From Solanum dulcamara (Eukaryota > Streptophyta > Magnoliopsida > Solanales > Solanaceae), in contig NC_077243.1 in the NCBI RefSeq assembly GCF_947179165.1, forward strand, positions 51,574,001 to 51,638,000: DNA of 64,000 nt, given 5' to 3'. The notes below the pieces were generated by a model. That model made no database searches and was not told the DNA's origin. It saw nothing but the letters and a program-made list of their open reading frames with translations. A program made the position numbers and the translations under genes. Position 1 is the first letter of the stretch; every line of letters begins with the position of its first letter. Shown here one piece after another: positions 35,254 to 46,725 of the stretch.

Positions 35254-38200
35254 TGTTATACCCCATACTTTCGTACTTTGAAATGCTTTCTTAAGCCTCT
35301 TAAAAGTTGCCACGCGACCCAGCGTATCTATAACTTAACCAAATAACTTTAAGGAATGGAGAATGTGATTCCCCATAGTAAGGAATGGTTGGAAATAGAG
35401 TTATAAGAATCCATAAGGAGTTGGAGGCCAAGTAATGAGTCGTAGGACTCGACTTACTTGCGTAAGCTACCGACTTGTACATTTTACATAACTAAGAAAC
35501 TTGAGGGCATATCGAGCTTACGTAGTAAGGATTACATAGGTTCTTAAAGTAAGATGAGATTATGAACCAACAAAAGAGGCAGAAGGAGGCGCAACACCTA
35601 CTCGGAAGCAAGTAGGGGTGTCACCTACTTGGAGCAAGGATTACATAGGTTCTTAAAGTAAGATGAGATTACAAAACCATAAAAGAGGCGGAAGGAGGCA
35701 CAACACCTACTCGGAAGCAATTAGGTGATGCACCTACTTGGAACAAGTAGGTGACTCACCTCCTTGGGGTGGACCCCACTGCCACATGGCAACATGTGAG
35801 TGGCCTCATGGATGTGGTGGCACCCTAGGGGGATGCCACATGTTACCCCTAGGGGGATGCCACATGTCTCCTCCTAAGGAGGTGTATATATGTATGTTAT
35901 GCTGAAATATATTTTCATTTCAGCATGTTTATGCTTGGAAAAAAGAAGAGAAAAATGTTGAAGGCATAGAGAGAGCGCTACGGATTGGCTCCTTCAAGGT
36001 AAGGCTCTAATTTTTGTTCTGTGAATTAATTATATAGGGATTAAAATGATGAAATTAAGGTGTTATTAATGTATATTTATTGTTTGGATCAGCATCAAAA
36101 GGTTACAAACAGTCCGCTAAAGTATCAGTACATTAAGGAACTTCCGAAGCCAATTTTCAGTAAGTTTGGGAAGTCGTTTGTTAAGGTATGGTTTCATTCT
36201 CTTTTCCCATGTTTTAGTAAGGGTTTGTACATGTTATGAATGTATAAATATGGATTGTAAACATGAAAATATGCACTTTACAACTGAATAATGTTGCAGG
36301 TCATGTAGGGGCTATTTTGACGATATTCTAACGGGTTAAAGTTTGGCTAGTGTCGTTGTTACTGTGGTGTTGTACTGGGAGTTGTTTTTTGGTGTTGAAG
36401 GGATGTAAACATGTCTAAATATGGGTATAAGTGATTCTTGTTGCAGCCGCATGACACCCTGTTTCGTGTAGTTAAGATTTTATGAAATAAAGATTGAAAA
36501 CCATATTTTGTAGTCATAGTTTTGAGCGGGCTGTTCGGGAGTTGTTTTGTGTAATGTTGAAGTTGTATAATTGTGAATTGGCTGCTGATTGTTGTTTTTG
36601 GTTGGATGTACTAATTGAAGATGTAATTGGAAGTTCGAATAGGACGAGTTATAGAGGAGATGCTGCCGAATTCTATTAACTTCTTAACTAACTAATAGAC
36701 TAGTCGAGAAAGGCGAATAAGGAATTGATGCCTATCATGATTAGTTGTGGATTTAGAATCTAGAAATAAGGTTATTCATATGATCATTATTTTCGTATTA
36801 AATAGGTTCAGAGGACGACGATGCGAGCGTGGTTATGAGTAACCCATAAGAGGTATGTAACGCTACCCTTTCTTTTCTTTTGGCATGTGTTCAAGTTAAG
36901 TAATGAATGATATGAGATTGAGAGTAAATCTACTAATAAATTCCAAGCATAATTCACGGTCCTCATTTACATCTTGATGAAAGCACTCTTACAGTAATTG
37001 AACTAGGGCTTCTCAAGCCTTCCATACATTAGGAAGTAATAAGTATGTAAAGCTATCCTTCCTTTCTCTTGGCATGTCTTAGTCTTAAGTATGATGTGTA
37101 TATGAAATGTGGGGAACAATCTACTCATGAAGTTCTGAATATGATACACGACCCCTACCTACTTCTGGAGGTGAGAGCTCCCATGCTAATTAAGTTAAGG
37201 CCTATCACTGTCCCCTAGATGATGAGAAGTAATGGGTATGTAAAGTTGTTTCCTTCCTCTTGGCATAGCCTTGATAGAAGTGCAGTGTGTATATTTGCCT
37301 ATGCAATTAGGGATAATCCCAAGCATAAAGACTAGAGAATACCTCCTGATCCTTATCCACTTCTGAATATTAGAACACCTATGGTAGTTGAATTATTGTC
37401 TATGAAACTCTTTTGGGATGGAAAGTGATAAATAAGTAAAGCCTACCCTTCCTTTTGTTTGACATGTCTTAAATATAGATGATACATGATACGAGCCCTA
37501 GGGTAATTTCATTCTTAAGCTCTGAATACTCTATATGTCTCTTATTCACTCGTTGGCGAGAAAACTCTCATCGTAGTTAAGACACCTTCCCTGAACCGTC
37601 TATATGTGGATTAGTGGTGGGATGTAAGGACCCTATTCCAAAGGACTCTGTGATGACAAATGTCCTTGATTTCATTAAGCTGGTTGAAATTACCCTAAAA
37701 TATGTCTACAACTCCTAAGATTTCACTTAAGGTAGCCCTAGTAGCACTCAAAGGGCACCTGAGATGATTATTATTGTGATCCACGAATGATAGTTTTGTA
37801 TGACTACCCTATTAAGTTTCAAATAATAGTCCACCTATGTGTGGTTGTCTATGACACCGAGTCCCCTAATGGGCCAGGTACGGTATATAATGACATGATG
37901 ATGATACTAAGTCCCTTAGAGGGACGGGTATGGTATATGATAATATAACGATTACATAGAGACCCCTAAAGGGCTGGGTAGGGTATATGATGATACGATT
38001 ATGATACCAAGTCCCCTAAAAGTCTGGGTACGGTATGTGATGATATGATTATGACACCCAGACCCATAATGGGTCGGGTAGGTATGATGTATAATGGTAA
38101 GGTAAGATGCTATGATGAGATAGTGATGGTATAATAAAAATATATGCCACTCTCTTCACCAAGTCCCTCACTAAAGGGACGGTTACAGTCTATAGACATA

Positions 38201-38907
38201 CATATGAAAATATAGTGACACATTTAAGGCACCGCACCCCAATAGAGGGCCGGATACAGTATGGGACCATGATACACCTAACTTTATCTCTTAGGATGTA
38301 GGTACAGTGATTCATTAATTTTCATACTTGCTTCTTGCATCCCTATTTTATTTGTAATCTCCTTATGATGTTTTATGCTTTACATACTTAGTACATATAT
38401 CGTACTGACCCCCCATTCTTCGGGAGGCTGTATTTCATTCCCACAGGTATGGACACATATTTCAGGGATCCTCCAGCTTAGGATTTCGCTCAGCAAGTTT
38501 TGAAGAAGCTCAATTGTATCAGAGCTGACTTTGAAGGTACTAAACCTATGATATATATATTTGTTTATTCAGGGATACGGTGGGGGCCCTATCCCACTAT
38601 ATGTTACTGTTACTATGCTTAGAGGTCTATAGTTATGTGCATATGGGTTAAGTGTAAGTTGTCTTAATTGTGCCTACACGATGTGTTGTAAATGTTTTCA
38701 TGATATAGAAGCCTTGTCGGCTCGTGTGCCCTTTCATGATATGGTATGAATGAAAGAGTCTACATGTACGTGAAAAAGTTTTGAACCATTGGGGTTTTTG
38801 GTTGTGGTATCACATTACGCATAGTTCAATTTGGCTATATTTGACAGTTACGGATACGGGGGTCCAGGTAGGACCCTATTCGTGGCCTATAGGGTTGGGT
38901 CGTAATA
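35254..38907 (+). repeat. E7 5' LTR
   Basis: It starts TGTTATACCCC and ends in a decayed TAATA where relatives have TGACA; 3,654 bp. It has a tandem duplication of about 109 bp near 35527-35742 (AAGGATTACATAGGTTCTTA at 35527 and 35636), absent from the 3' LTR; this largely explains the length difference. It contains hairpin-forming AAGTAGGTG...CACCTACTT repeats, TATA near 35884, a splice donor at 35999 and five 50-bp repeats at 37861-38110. Confidence 0.88.
37855..38110 (+). repeat. Five tandem copies of a 50-bp unit (E7 5' LTR)
   Basis: GTCCCCTAA-type starts fall at 37861, 37911, 37961, 38011 and 38061, exactly 50 bp apart, each followed by GGGCCGGGTATGGTATATGA and TGATATGATTATGACACC-type sequence. 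The array recurs with the same copy number in the 3' LTR. Confidence 0.9.
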
Positions 38908-38911
38908 GAAG

Positions 38912-38923
38912 TAGTATCAGAGC
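38912..38923 (+). promoter_or_regulatory. E7 primer-binding site (initiator Met-tRNA)
   Basis: TAGTATCAGAGC matches 11 of 12 bases of the canonical site, 4 bases after the LTR end. Confidence 0.88.
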
Positions 38924-39111
38924 AGTTTTTCCTTAGATTGTCTATAGACCGTGTCTAGTAGAGTCTTGTTTATCGGTGTGTTGTGCACCACATCTATAAA
39001 TAGGAGGCTACAGGATATTTAGGTTGTTATCTCTCTTTTCTATATTATATCGTGCGATAAAGCTATGTTATTAGGATGATCTCTCATTAAAATATCATTA
39101 GGTTTACAGTG

Positions 39112-40330
39112 ATGCCTCTAAGGGAAGCAACAATTGCCCAAAAGGGCAAGTCCGTAGAGGGGGAAACTAGTCAGACCCCGAGAGTTACTAGGGCTCGCGC
39201 CCAGTCTATGCCAGGGATCGTGTGACAGTCAACGAGCTCTACTATGCCGCCACATCCAGAGGAGCTTAGAATAGCAGCAGCTGCAGATCTTAAAGATCCA
39301 ATGCCTGAGCCTCCATCTCCACAGCTAGGGCTGGAAGATAGGGCCATGAGAGATGTAGTGCAATTACTGACTAGGATAATGGCAGGGCAAGCTCGAAGGC
39401 ATAGGTCAGGGGAAGATAATGCAGATAGACATGATAGTTTGAGGTTCCGTGACTTCTTGACTTGTAACCCTCTAGAGTTTTATGGGTCGAGGCCTATAGA
39501 TGACCCACAAGAGTTCATTCAACAGATGCAATATATATTGAGAATAATTAGGGGCTCTAAGGCTTAGTCTATTGAGTTGGCTTCATATCGGCAATGTGAT
39601 ATATACATTAATTGGTATGAGTACTGGGAATTATCGGGGGGCGAGGTTGCTTCTTTAGCAGTCTGGGATGAGTTCTTGGAAGCCTTCTTTGGCCATTTCT
39701 ACCTCCGGAACTAAAATGAGCCAGAATTGATAAATTCTTACAGTTAAGGAAAAATGGTAGGAGCATAAAAGACTATAGCCTAGAGGTAGACTCGGTTGCA
39801 AGGCATGCGCCTACTATAGTAGCTGATATGGCTGATAGGGTGCATCGCTATGTGATAGGGTTGGACCATTACTTAATTGATAGCTATGTAGCAATGGCTT
39901 CTCATCCAGACATAGATATTGCCCAAGTACAGGCATATGATCAAGGGGTGGAAGATCAGCATAGAGAACATCAGCTCGAGAGAGATTTTGATAGAGGCCA
40001 GCGTAAGAGGACTAAATCAGCTGGTTATTATGGTGGCTTTCGAGGTAGGCATCCTCAACAGTATGATAGACACCCTTCCCAACTGGCCCAGAGTACGCCT
40101 CTATAGTTCCTAGGTAGGGGATTTGATAGCATAATATATTTAGGAGTGGTCAGAGGTCTAAGGTTTCAACCTCACCGACAAATAGGGGTTCACTCAATAG
40201 AGGCTATCTTTACCTCAATGTTCTTATTGTGGTAGGTTTCATTTTGCAGAATGCCATTTTGCCATCGACGCTTGTTTTGCCTGCAGCCGTCAGGGCCATG
40301 TTATGAGGGAGTGCCTATCCAGGGATAGGC
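39112..40330 (+). pseudogene. E7 gag with zinc knuckle
   Basis: The probable start is the ATG at 39112 (MPLREATIAQKGKSVEG); a stop at 39223 separates it from the open stretch 39244-39567, which holds QLLTRIMAGQARRHRSG, RFRDFLTCNPLEFYGSRPID and DPQEFIQQMQ, the capsid start. A second open stretch at 39828-40106 gives the gag C-terminal part: MADRVHRYVIGLDHYLIDSY, AQVQAYDQGVEDQHREHQLE and RKRTKSAGYYGGFRG. A zinc knuckle CFACSRQGHVMREC lies near 40270-40312 and keeps its C-C-H-C residues. The product would form the particle shell and bind RNA. It has at least four stops or shifts, but the two halves are well kept, so this gag decayed later than many others here. Confidence 0.88.
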
Positions 40331-40439
40331 TTGGAAGTGCAGTTTAGCCTACCGGGCTAGTTGCTAGTCTTTCTTCTTCTGTGGCTATGCACCCTATGGA
40401 GTGGGGTATCTAGACACTAGCAGGCCATGGCGGAGCTTA

Positions 40440-40593
40440 CAGATTCAGTGGCCCTTCAAATCTCATATACGCATTGGCTAGTAGACAAGGCCAGGAGGTG
40501 TCACTAACTGTGGTTCCAGGTATATTATCAATCTTCTCCTAAGATGTGTATGCATTGATAGATCCAGGCTCCACCCTATCATATATACCCCTT
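40440..40593 (+). pseudogene. E7 protease, N-terminal part only
   Basis: The frame reads QEVSLTVVPGILSIFS, a stop, then DVYALIDPGSTLSYIPLL, the aspartic protease active site with D-P-G. Just after this motif, at about 40594, the sequence switches to the non-coding cassette, so the rest of protease and all of RT and RNase H are missing. The switch falls within a few bases of TTTTGTTGCTGATATTGG. Confidence 0.82.
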
Positions 40594-41090
40594 TTGTTGC
40601 TGATATTGGACGCCCTGTGTGGTGGTGATATACTACGATATAAATGTATATGTTGGACCTGTGAGGCATTGTTAGTATTTTCTGCGTGCAGATTTGTGAG
40701 ATGGTAAGAAATATAGAGGAAACTCTGCCAAAATTTTTCCAAAAAATGAAAAACGAATGAGAGATAGGGTTGTAGTGTGTCTTGAAAGGTCGTGTCCACC
40801 ATAATGATAATATTTGACTAACGGTTAAAATGTTGGCAACATAGTTATTTGCTATGGATATTGAGACATACAAGTAGCACAAGAGGAAGTATAAGGAGTC
40901 TCTCTTAAGGTAGAAAATAACATAACTTAAGAATAAGTAAGGTAGAAAATAAGAGAACTTAAGAGTAAGTAAAGGAAGAGAAATAAGTATGAAAAAATAG
41001 ACTACAACTGTGTGTCAGTACAATAAAATATGTGGAGCAGAATAAGTCAAGAGAAGGAAAGGCTATTAATAGAATTGAGCACACTCTGTA
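40594..41090 (+). other. E7 copy of the non-coding cassette (shortened)
   Basis: 40594-40800 parallels E6 29465-29660 and E11 59640-59825 (GCCCTG, GACCTGTGAGGCATTGTT, GGAAATATAGAGGAAACTCT-type words). 40830-40990 then parallels E6 30860-30990, so about 1.1 kb of the cassette is deleted. It separates protease from integrase in this element. Confidence 0.75.
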
Positions 41091-41660
41091 CAATAGCTTA
41101 AAAAAAATTGAGCATCCAAAGCGTGATAGCTTAGTACAGGAGGTGGAAATCCCCACTCGGACATGGAAAGTAGTTAATATGGACTATAGTATAGGCTGAC
41201 CTCGCATTCTGTGGAAGTGCAAGTTTATAGGGGTTATTCTGAATAGGCTGACAAAATCAGCCCATTTCCTTCCAGTTAAGGCTACATATTCAATTGGGGA
41301 CTATACGAGACTATATATCAGAGAAGTAGTAAGATTTCACGAAGTCCCCACATCTATTATCTCGGATAGGGAGGTTTAATTTGCATCTAACTTCTGGAGA
41401 TCATTCCAAAAGGGATTGGGGACACAGGTGGATCTTAGCACCATATTTCACCCTTAGGCTAATGGACAGGCCGAGCGCACTATGAAAAGGCCACAAGATA
41501 GGTTGCGGGCTTGGATTATTAACTTTAGAATTAATTGGAGTGATCACTTATCACTTATTGAAGTTGCTTATAATAGCATCCAAATGGCACCATATGAAGC
41601 TCCATATGGTAGAGAGTGTAGATCACCAATTGATTAGGTTGATAAATAAAAGACCTATGG
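41091..41660 (+). pseudogene. E7 integrase core
   Basis: After IEHPKRDSLVQEVEIPTRTW come NMDYS (first catalytic Asp), ILNRLTKSAHFLPVKATYSI, RLYIREVVRFHEVPTSIISD (second Asp) with the family RG read as RE followed by a stop, FWRSFQKGLGTQVDLSTIFH, NGQAERTMK (catalytic Glu), LIEVAYNSIQMAPYEAPYGR and ECRSPID. Three stops are seen. It ends abruptly at the WF position and is joined within about 90 bp to the polypurine tract, so the GPY/F and chromodomain-like tail are deleted. Confidence 0.87.
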
Positions 41661-41737
41661 ATGACAACCATCATAGAGAGTTCCTGAAGTCCTCGTAAGA
41701 CCTTATGAGGCTGGTTGACATTTGAGGACGAATGTTC

Positions 41738-41752
41738 TAAAGGGGGGAAGGA
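41738..41752 (+). promoter_or_regulatory. E7 polypurine tract
   Basis: AAAGGGGGGAAGGA directly precedes the TG of the 3' LTR and follows GAGGACGAATGTTC. Confidence 0.9.
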
Positions 41753-44700
41753 TGTTATTCCCTATACCTTCGTACTTCAAAATGTTTTTGTCAGCTTCTT
41801 AAAATTTGCCATGCGACCCAACATATGTATAACGTAACTAAATAACTCTAAGAAAGGAAGAATGTGATGCCCCATAGTAAGGAAGGTTGTAAATAGAGTT
41901 ATAAGAATCCTGAAGAAATTGGAGGCCAAGTAATGAGTCATAGGACTCGAGTTACTTGTGTAAGATACCGACTTAGACATTTTACATAACCAAGTGACTT
42001 GATAGCATGTCGATCTTATGTAGAAAGGATTACATAGGTTCTTAAAGTAAGATGAGATTACGAACCCATAAAAGAGGCGGAAAGAGGCGCAGCACCTACT
42101 CAGAAGCAAGTAGGTATTGCACCTACTTGGAAAAAGTAGGTGACTCACCTACTTGGGGTGGACCCCATTGCCACGTGGCAGCATATGAGTGGCCACATGG
42201 ATGAGGTGGCGCCCATGTGTCACCCCTAGGGGTATTCCATGTGTCACCTCCTAAGGAGATGTATATATATATGTTATGCTGAAATATATTTTCATTTCAG
42301 CATGTTTATCCTTGGAAACAAGAACAGAAAAACGTTGAAGGCATAGAGAGAGAGCTACAGATTGGCTCCTTCAAGGTAAGGCTCCAATTTTCATTCGATA
42401 AATTAATTATATAGGGTATACCACGATGAAATGAATGTGTTAGTAATGTAAATTTATGGTTTGAAGAAGTACCAAAATGATACAAACAGTCTGCTAAAGT
42501 TTCAGCACGTTAAGGAACTTTCGAAGTTAATTTTTAGCAAGTTTGGGAAGCCGTTTGTTAAGGTATGGTGTGATTTTCTTTTCCACGTTTTAGTAAGGGT
42601 TTGGAAATGTTATGAATGTATAAATAAGGATTGGAAACATGAAAATATGCACTTTACGGATGAAGAATATTGCAGGTCATGTAGGGGCTATTTTGACGAG
42701 ATTCTAACGGGTTAATGTTTGGCTAGTATCGTTGTTATTGTGGTGTTGTATTGGGAGTTTTTTTGTGGCGTTGCAGGGATGGAAACATGTCTAAATATGG
42801 GTATAAGTGCTTCTGGTTGCATCCACATGACACCCTGTTTCGTGTGGTTAAGATTTTATGAAATAAAGATTGAAAACCGTATTTTGGAGTCATAGTTTTG
42901 AGTGGGCTGTTCGGGAGTTGTTTTGTGAAATTTTGAAGTGGTATAATTGTGTATTGGCTGCTGATTTTTGTTTTTGGTTGGCTTTACTAATTGAAGATGT
43001 AGTTGTAAGTTCGGATAGGGCGAGTTATAGAGGAGATGCTGCCTCGAATTCCATTAACTTCTTAACTAGCTAATAGACTAGTTGAGACTAGTCGAGAAAG
43101 GTGAATAAGGAATTGATGCCTATGGGTGCTTTGTTGTGGATTTATAATATTTAAATTTAAAGGTTATTAATATGAGTATTATTTTTGTGTTAAATAGGTT
43201 CAGAGGAGGATGATGCAAATATGGTTACGAGTAACCCATAAAAGGTATGTGATGCTACCCTTTCTTTTCTTTTGGCATGTGTTCAAGTTAAGTAATGAAT
43301 GATATGAACATTAGGGTAAATCTACTCATAAATTCCAAGCATAATTCACGGTCCTCATTTACTTCTTGATGAAAGCACTCTTACAGTAATTGAACTAGGG
43401 CTTTTCAAGCCTTCCATACACTAGGAAGTAATAACTATGTAAAGCTATCCTTCCTTTCTCTTGGCATGTCTTAGTCTTAAGTATGATGTGTATATGAAAT
43501 GTGGGGAACAATCTACTCATGAAGTTCTGAATATGATACACGACCCCTACCTACTTCTGGAAGTGAGAGCTCCTATGCTAATTGAGTTAGGGCCTATCAC
43601 TGTCCCCTAGATGATTAGAAGTAGTGGGTATGTAAAGTTGTTTCCTTCCTATTGGCATAGCCTTGATAGAAGTGCAGTGTGTATATGCCTATGCAAGTGG
43701 GGATAATCCCAAGCATAAAGACTAGAGTATACCTCCTGATCCTTATCCACTTCTGAATATTAGAACACCTATGGTAGTTGAGTTATTGTCTATGAAACTC
43801 TTTTGGGATGGAAAGTGATAAATAAGTAAAGCCTACCCTTCCTTTTGTTTGACATGTCTTAAAGATAGATGATACATGATATGATCTCTAGGGTAATTTC
43901 ATTCTTAAGCTTCGAATATGCTATATGTATCATATTCACTGGTTGGCGGGAAGACTCTCATCGTAGTTAAGATACCTTCCCTGAACTGTCTATATGTCGA
44001 TTAGGGGTGGGATGTGTGATGACAAATGTCCCTGATTTCCTTAAGCCAGTTGGCATTACCATAAAATATGTCTACAACTCTTGAGACTTAACTTAATGTA
44101 GCCGTAGTGGCACTCAAAGGGCACCTAAGATGATTATTTTTGTGATCCATGAATGATAGTTCTGTATGACTACCCTATTAAGTTTTAGATAATGATCCAC
44201 CCGTTTGTGGTTGTTTATGACACCGAGTCCCCTAATAGGCCGGTTATGGTATATAATGACATGATGATAACACTGAGTACCCTAGAGGGCCGGGTATGGT
44301 ATATGATGATATGATAATGACACCGAGTCCCCTAAAGTATCGGGTATGGTATATGATGATATGATTATGACATCGAGTCCATTAATGGGCCGGGTATGGT
44401 ATGTGATGATATGATTATGACACCGAGACAAATAATCGGCTGGGTACGATATGATATGTAATGGTGAGGTATGATGATATGATGAGATGGTAATGGTACT
44501 ATATAAATGTACGCCACTCTCTTCACCAAGTCCCTTACTAAAGGGGCATATATAGTCTATAGACGTAAGTATGAAAATGTAGTGACACATTTGAAGCACC
44601 ACACCCCAGTAGAGGGTCGGATGCGATATGGGACCATGATACACCTGACTTTATCTCTTAGGATGCAGGTACGGTGATTCATTAATTGTCATACTTGCCT

Positions 44701-45274
44701 TCTGCATCCCTAATTTAGTTTTAATCTCCTTATGATGTTTTATGATTTACATACTCAACACATATATCGTACTGACCCTCAGTTCTCTAGGGTGATTTGT
44801 TTTATACCCATAGGTATGGACGTATATTTCGAGGATCCGCCTGCTTAGGATTCTGCTCATCAAGTTTGGAAGAAGCTTCATTGTATCGGAGCTGAGTTTG
44901 GGGATACGTAACCTGCGATGTATATGTTTTTTTATTTAGGGGTACGTCGGGGGCCCTATCCCACCATATGTTACTGTTACTATTCTTAGAGGTCTGTAGT
45001 AATATATATGTGGGTTAAGTGTAAGTTGTCTCAATTGTGCCTATACGATGTATTTTAAATGTTTTTATATTATGGAAGCCTTATCGGCTCGTGTGCCCTT
45101 TCATGATATGGTACGAATGAAAGAAGCTACATGTACATGAAAAGGTTTTGACCCATTGGGGTTTTTGGGTATAGTATAACATTATGCATAGTTCAATTTG
45201 GCTACATTTGATAGTTACGGATAAGGGGGTCCAGGTCGGACACCAATCGTGGCCGACAGTGTGGGGTCATGACA
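41753..45274 (+). repeat. E7 3' LTR
   Basis: It starts TGTTATTCCCTATACC and ends CATGACA; 3,522 bp. It is co-linear with the 5' LTR throughout, including hairpin repeats (42095-42155), TATA (about 42255), splice donor (42376), a TTGCAGG acceptor-like site (42675) and the 50-bp repeats. The minus-strand open frame 44282-44644 is created by those repeats and is not a gene. Confidence 0.9.
44221..44476 (+). repeat. Five tandem copies of the 50-bp unit (E7 3' LTR)
   Basis: Unit marks fall at 44227, 44277, 44327, 44377 and 44427, exactly 50 bp apart, as in the 5' LTR. Unit sequence: CACCGAGTCCCCTAA then GGGCCGGGTATGGTATATGA. Confidence 0.9.
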
Positions 45275-46336
45275 AAAGGGTACCTCAGAGAATTACTTCC
45301 CTGGTCTTCAAGTGACTATTCACTTGACTTCTTCATTGAGTCTCAAGAGATGACCTAGTTGCATATGGTTTCTCACTACTCTACTTGTGCATACGGTAAC
45401 CTTTCTTTCACCGAGTCCCATGATGGGCCAGGAACATTATCGTGCACAGCTTTATTACTCCTTATCTGAGTCCCAAGATGGCTATGTATATGTATGTATG
45501 AAGTCTACGATGATGAAATACTGTATATGATGAAGTTGAAGCATACAATGATGCCGTATGTGATGATGTTATTCACCAAGTCCCGAGCCAAATATATATA
45601 TATATATATATATGATATGATCAAAATATGGATCGAGCCATACATTCCTCAGCATTGTTTTAAATTATGGATCCGACTGAATATTCCTCGGTATATTTTA
45701 CTATGTGATAATGGCATTGAGTCCCATAAAGGGGCCGGGTGCGGTACGTTATATATACTACTCTTTCACCAAGTCCCTCACTAAAGGGCTGGATACTTAC
45801 ATAGGCATGCATATTAAAATATAGGGATACACTTGTGACCCCGAGCCCTATAGTGGATCGGATGTACTATGATGACATATACGATAAGATAATGTCGTAT
45901 ACAATGACCTGATGAATTAATATACATTATGAGAGGGGATAATGATATGGTGATATGGTAATATGATAAAATTGGTATGATACCTGGTTCCTTAGCGATC
46001 CGGGCACAGCGTATGATGATGTATATGAATATGTGTCCTAAGGTGCATGTACATTAATTTGTTAATTGCTACACTTGTCCCCTGCATCTTTATTTCAGTT
46101 ACGGTCTCAGCTATGATGTGTTATGTTTTACATACTCAGTACATATATCGTACTGACCTCCCTTTCTTCGAGTGGAAGGGGGGCTACATTTCATGTATGT
46201 AGGTACAAATACTTACTTTGGAGATCCGCCAGCTTAGGACTCCCCCTCAGCTATGTCAGCAGTGATCCACTATTCCGGAGCCTACCTTTTGGTGCATATT
46301 GTATAATGTATATAGTTGTTTAATCAGGGGTACGAT
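45275..46336 (+). repeat. E6 3' LTR, second part (downstream of E7)
   Basis: It continues the E6 LTR after E7. Its start parallels E11 58230-58400 (AAAAGG..., CATCGAGTCTCAA against CATTGAGTCTCAA, TTCTTTCACCGAG), and its later part parallels the E6 5' LTR at 28245-28760. It ends at about 46336 (CAGGGGTACGATG), about 285 bp before the expected LTR end, and joins E5. It contains a TA dinucleotide run near 45593-45614. Confidence 0.8.
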
Positions 46337-46339
46337 GGG

Positions 46340-46720
46340 AAGGAATCATTAATGTCAACTGCATCCTTACCTTTATATTCATCTTCCAGCCTGGGCAACT
46401 GGTCAACTACCTCATTTTTGCTCCCTTTACGGTTCTTCACTTCAAAATCAAATTCCTGGACCAATAGGACCTACCTGATCAACCTTGACTTAGCATCTTT
46501 CTTGGTCATCAAATATCGCAAGACTACATAGTTAGTGTGCACAATCACTTTGGTACCCAAAAGGTATACTCTAAAATTTTCAAATGCGTACACTACTACT
46601 AACAATTCCTGCTCGGTGATAGTGTAATTCTTTTGGGATCCATTTAGCGCTTTGCTAACATAGTATATGAGATAAAAAAACTTGTTGCACTTCTCCCAAA
46701 GCCACACGGCTAGCATCTAC
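46340..46720 (-). pseudogene. E5 RNase H
   Basis: The minus-strand open stretch 46716-46471 reads IYYVSKALNGSQKNYTITEQ, ELLVVVYAFENFRVYLLGTK and VIVHTNYVVLRYLMTKKDAK, the RNase H-like domain of Athila/Tat elements, in which the family's Asp of HTDH appears changed to Asn. It continues through VKNRKGSKNEVVDQLPRLED to DINDSF at 46340. It is interrupted by a stop or shift near 46720 where it joins RT. Confidence 0.85.
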
Positions 46721-46725
46721 ATGAT

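Larger units (their letters stand above)
35254..45274 (+). mobile_element. E7: complete non-autonomous-type Ty3/gypsy element inside the E6 LTR
   Basis: Both LTRs, a primer-binding site and a polypurine tract are present, total 10,021 bp. Flanks are AAAGA (35249-35253) and AAAGG (45275-45279), a 5-bp target duplication with one difference. The interior carries gag, zinc knuckle and the protease start, then jumps at about 40594 into the non-coding cassette and on to integrase; RT and RNase H are absent. Over about 220 aligned columns (36160-36380 against 42538-42758) I counted 21 differences between the LTRs, about 9-10%, so the insertion is old, probably a few million years. Confidence 0.9.
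28233..46336 (+). mobile_element. E6: Ty3/gypsy non-autonomous-type element, interrupted by E7
   Basis: It starts at 28233 with the terminal TGTTACACC of its 5' LTR, directly after the E5 integrase sequence GAGAGTAGG. A perfect primer-binding site, a mostly non-coding interior, a polypurine tract and a 3' LTR follow. The 3' LTR is split by E7 at 35253/45275 and lacks roughly its last 285 bp, joining E5 RNase H at 46336. The 5' LTR has a large internal deletion. No gag, protease or RT is readable; only a decayed integrase end remains. Confidence 0.82.

Noticed and set aside
37855..38110. CRISPR-like array of spaced repeats
   Set aside because: Units are contiguous diverged 50-bp tandem repeats without unique spacers, inside a plant LTR.
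40478..40882. Minus-strand open frame of 134 codons overlapping the E7 protease
   Set aside because: It is antisense to protease and the cassette; only its cassette part recurs elsewhere, so I kept that as a low-interest finding and not as a gene.
44282..44644. Minus-strand open frame of 120 codons rich in Tyr, Ser and His
   Set aside because: It is the reading of the 50-bp tandem repeats in the E7 3' LTR; 50 is not a multiple of three and no protein pattern results.
45270..45300. Primer-binding-site-like AAAAGGGTACCTCAGAG after the E7 3' LTR
   Set aside because: The words align better with the E11 LTR (CAAAAGGTAATTGATAC near 58238), so this is the resuming E6 LTR and not a second interior.
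45593..45614. TA dinucleotide microsatellite
   Set aside because: An ordinary simple repeat in the E6 LTR; no further meaning seen.
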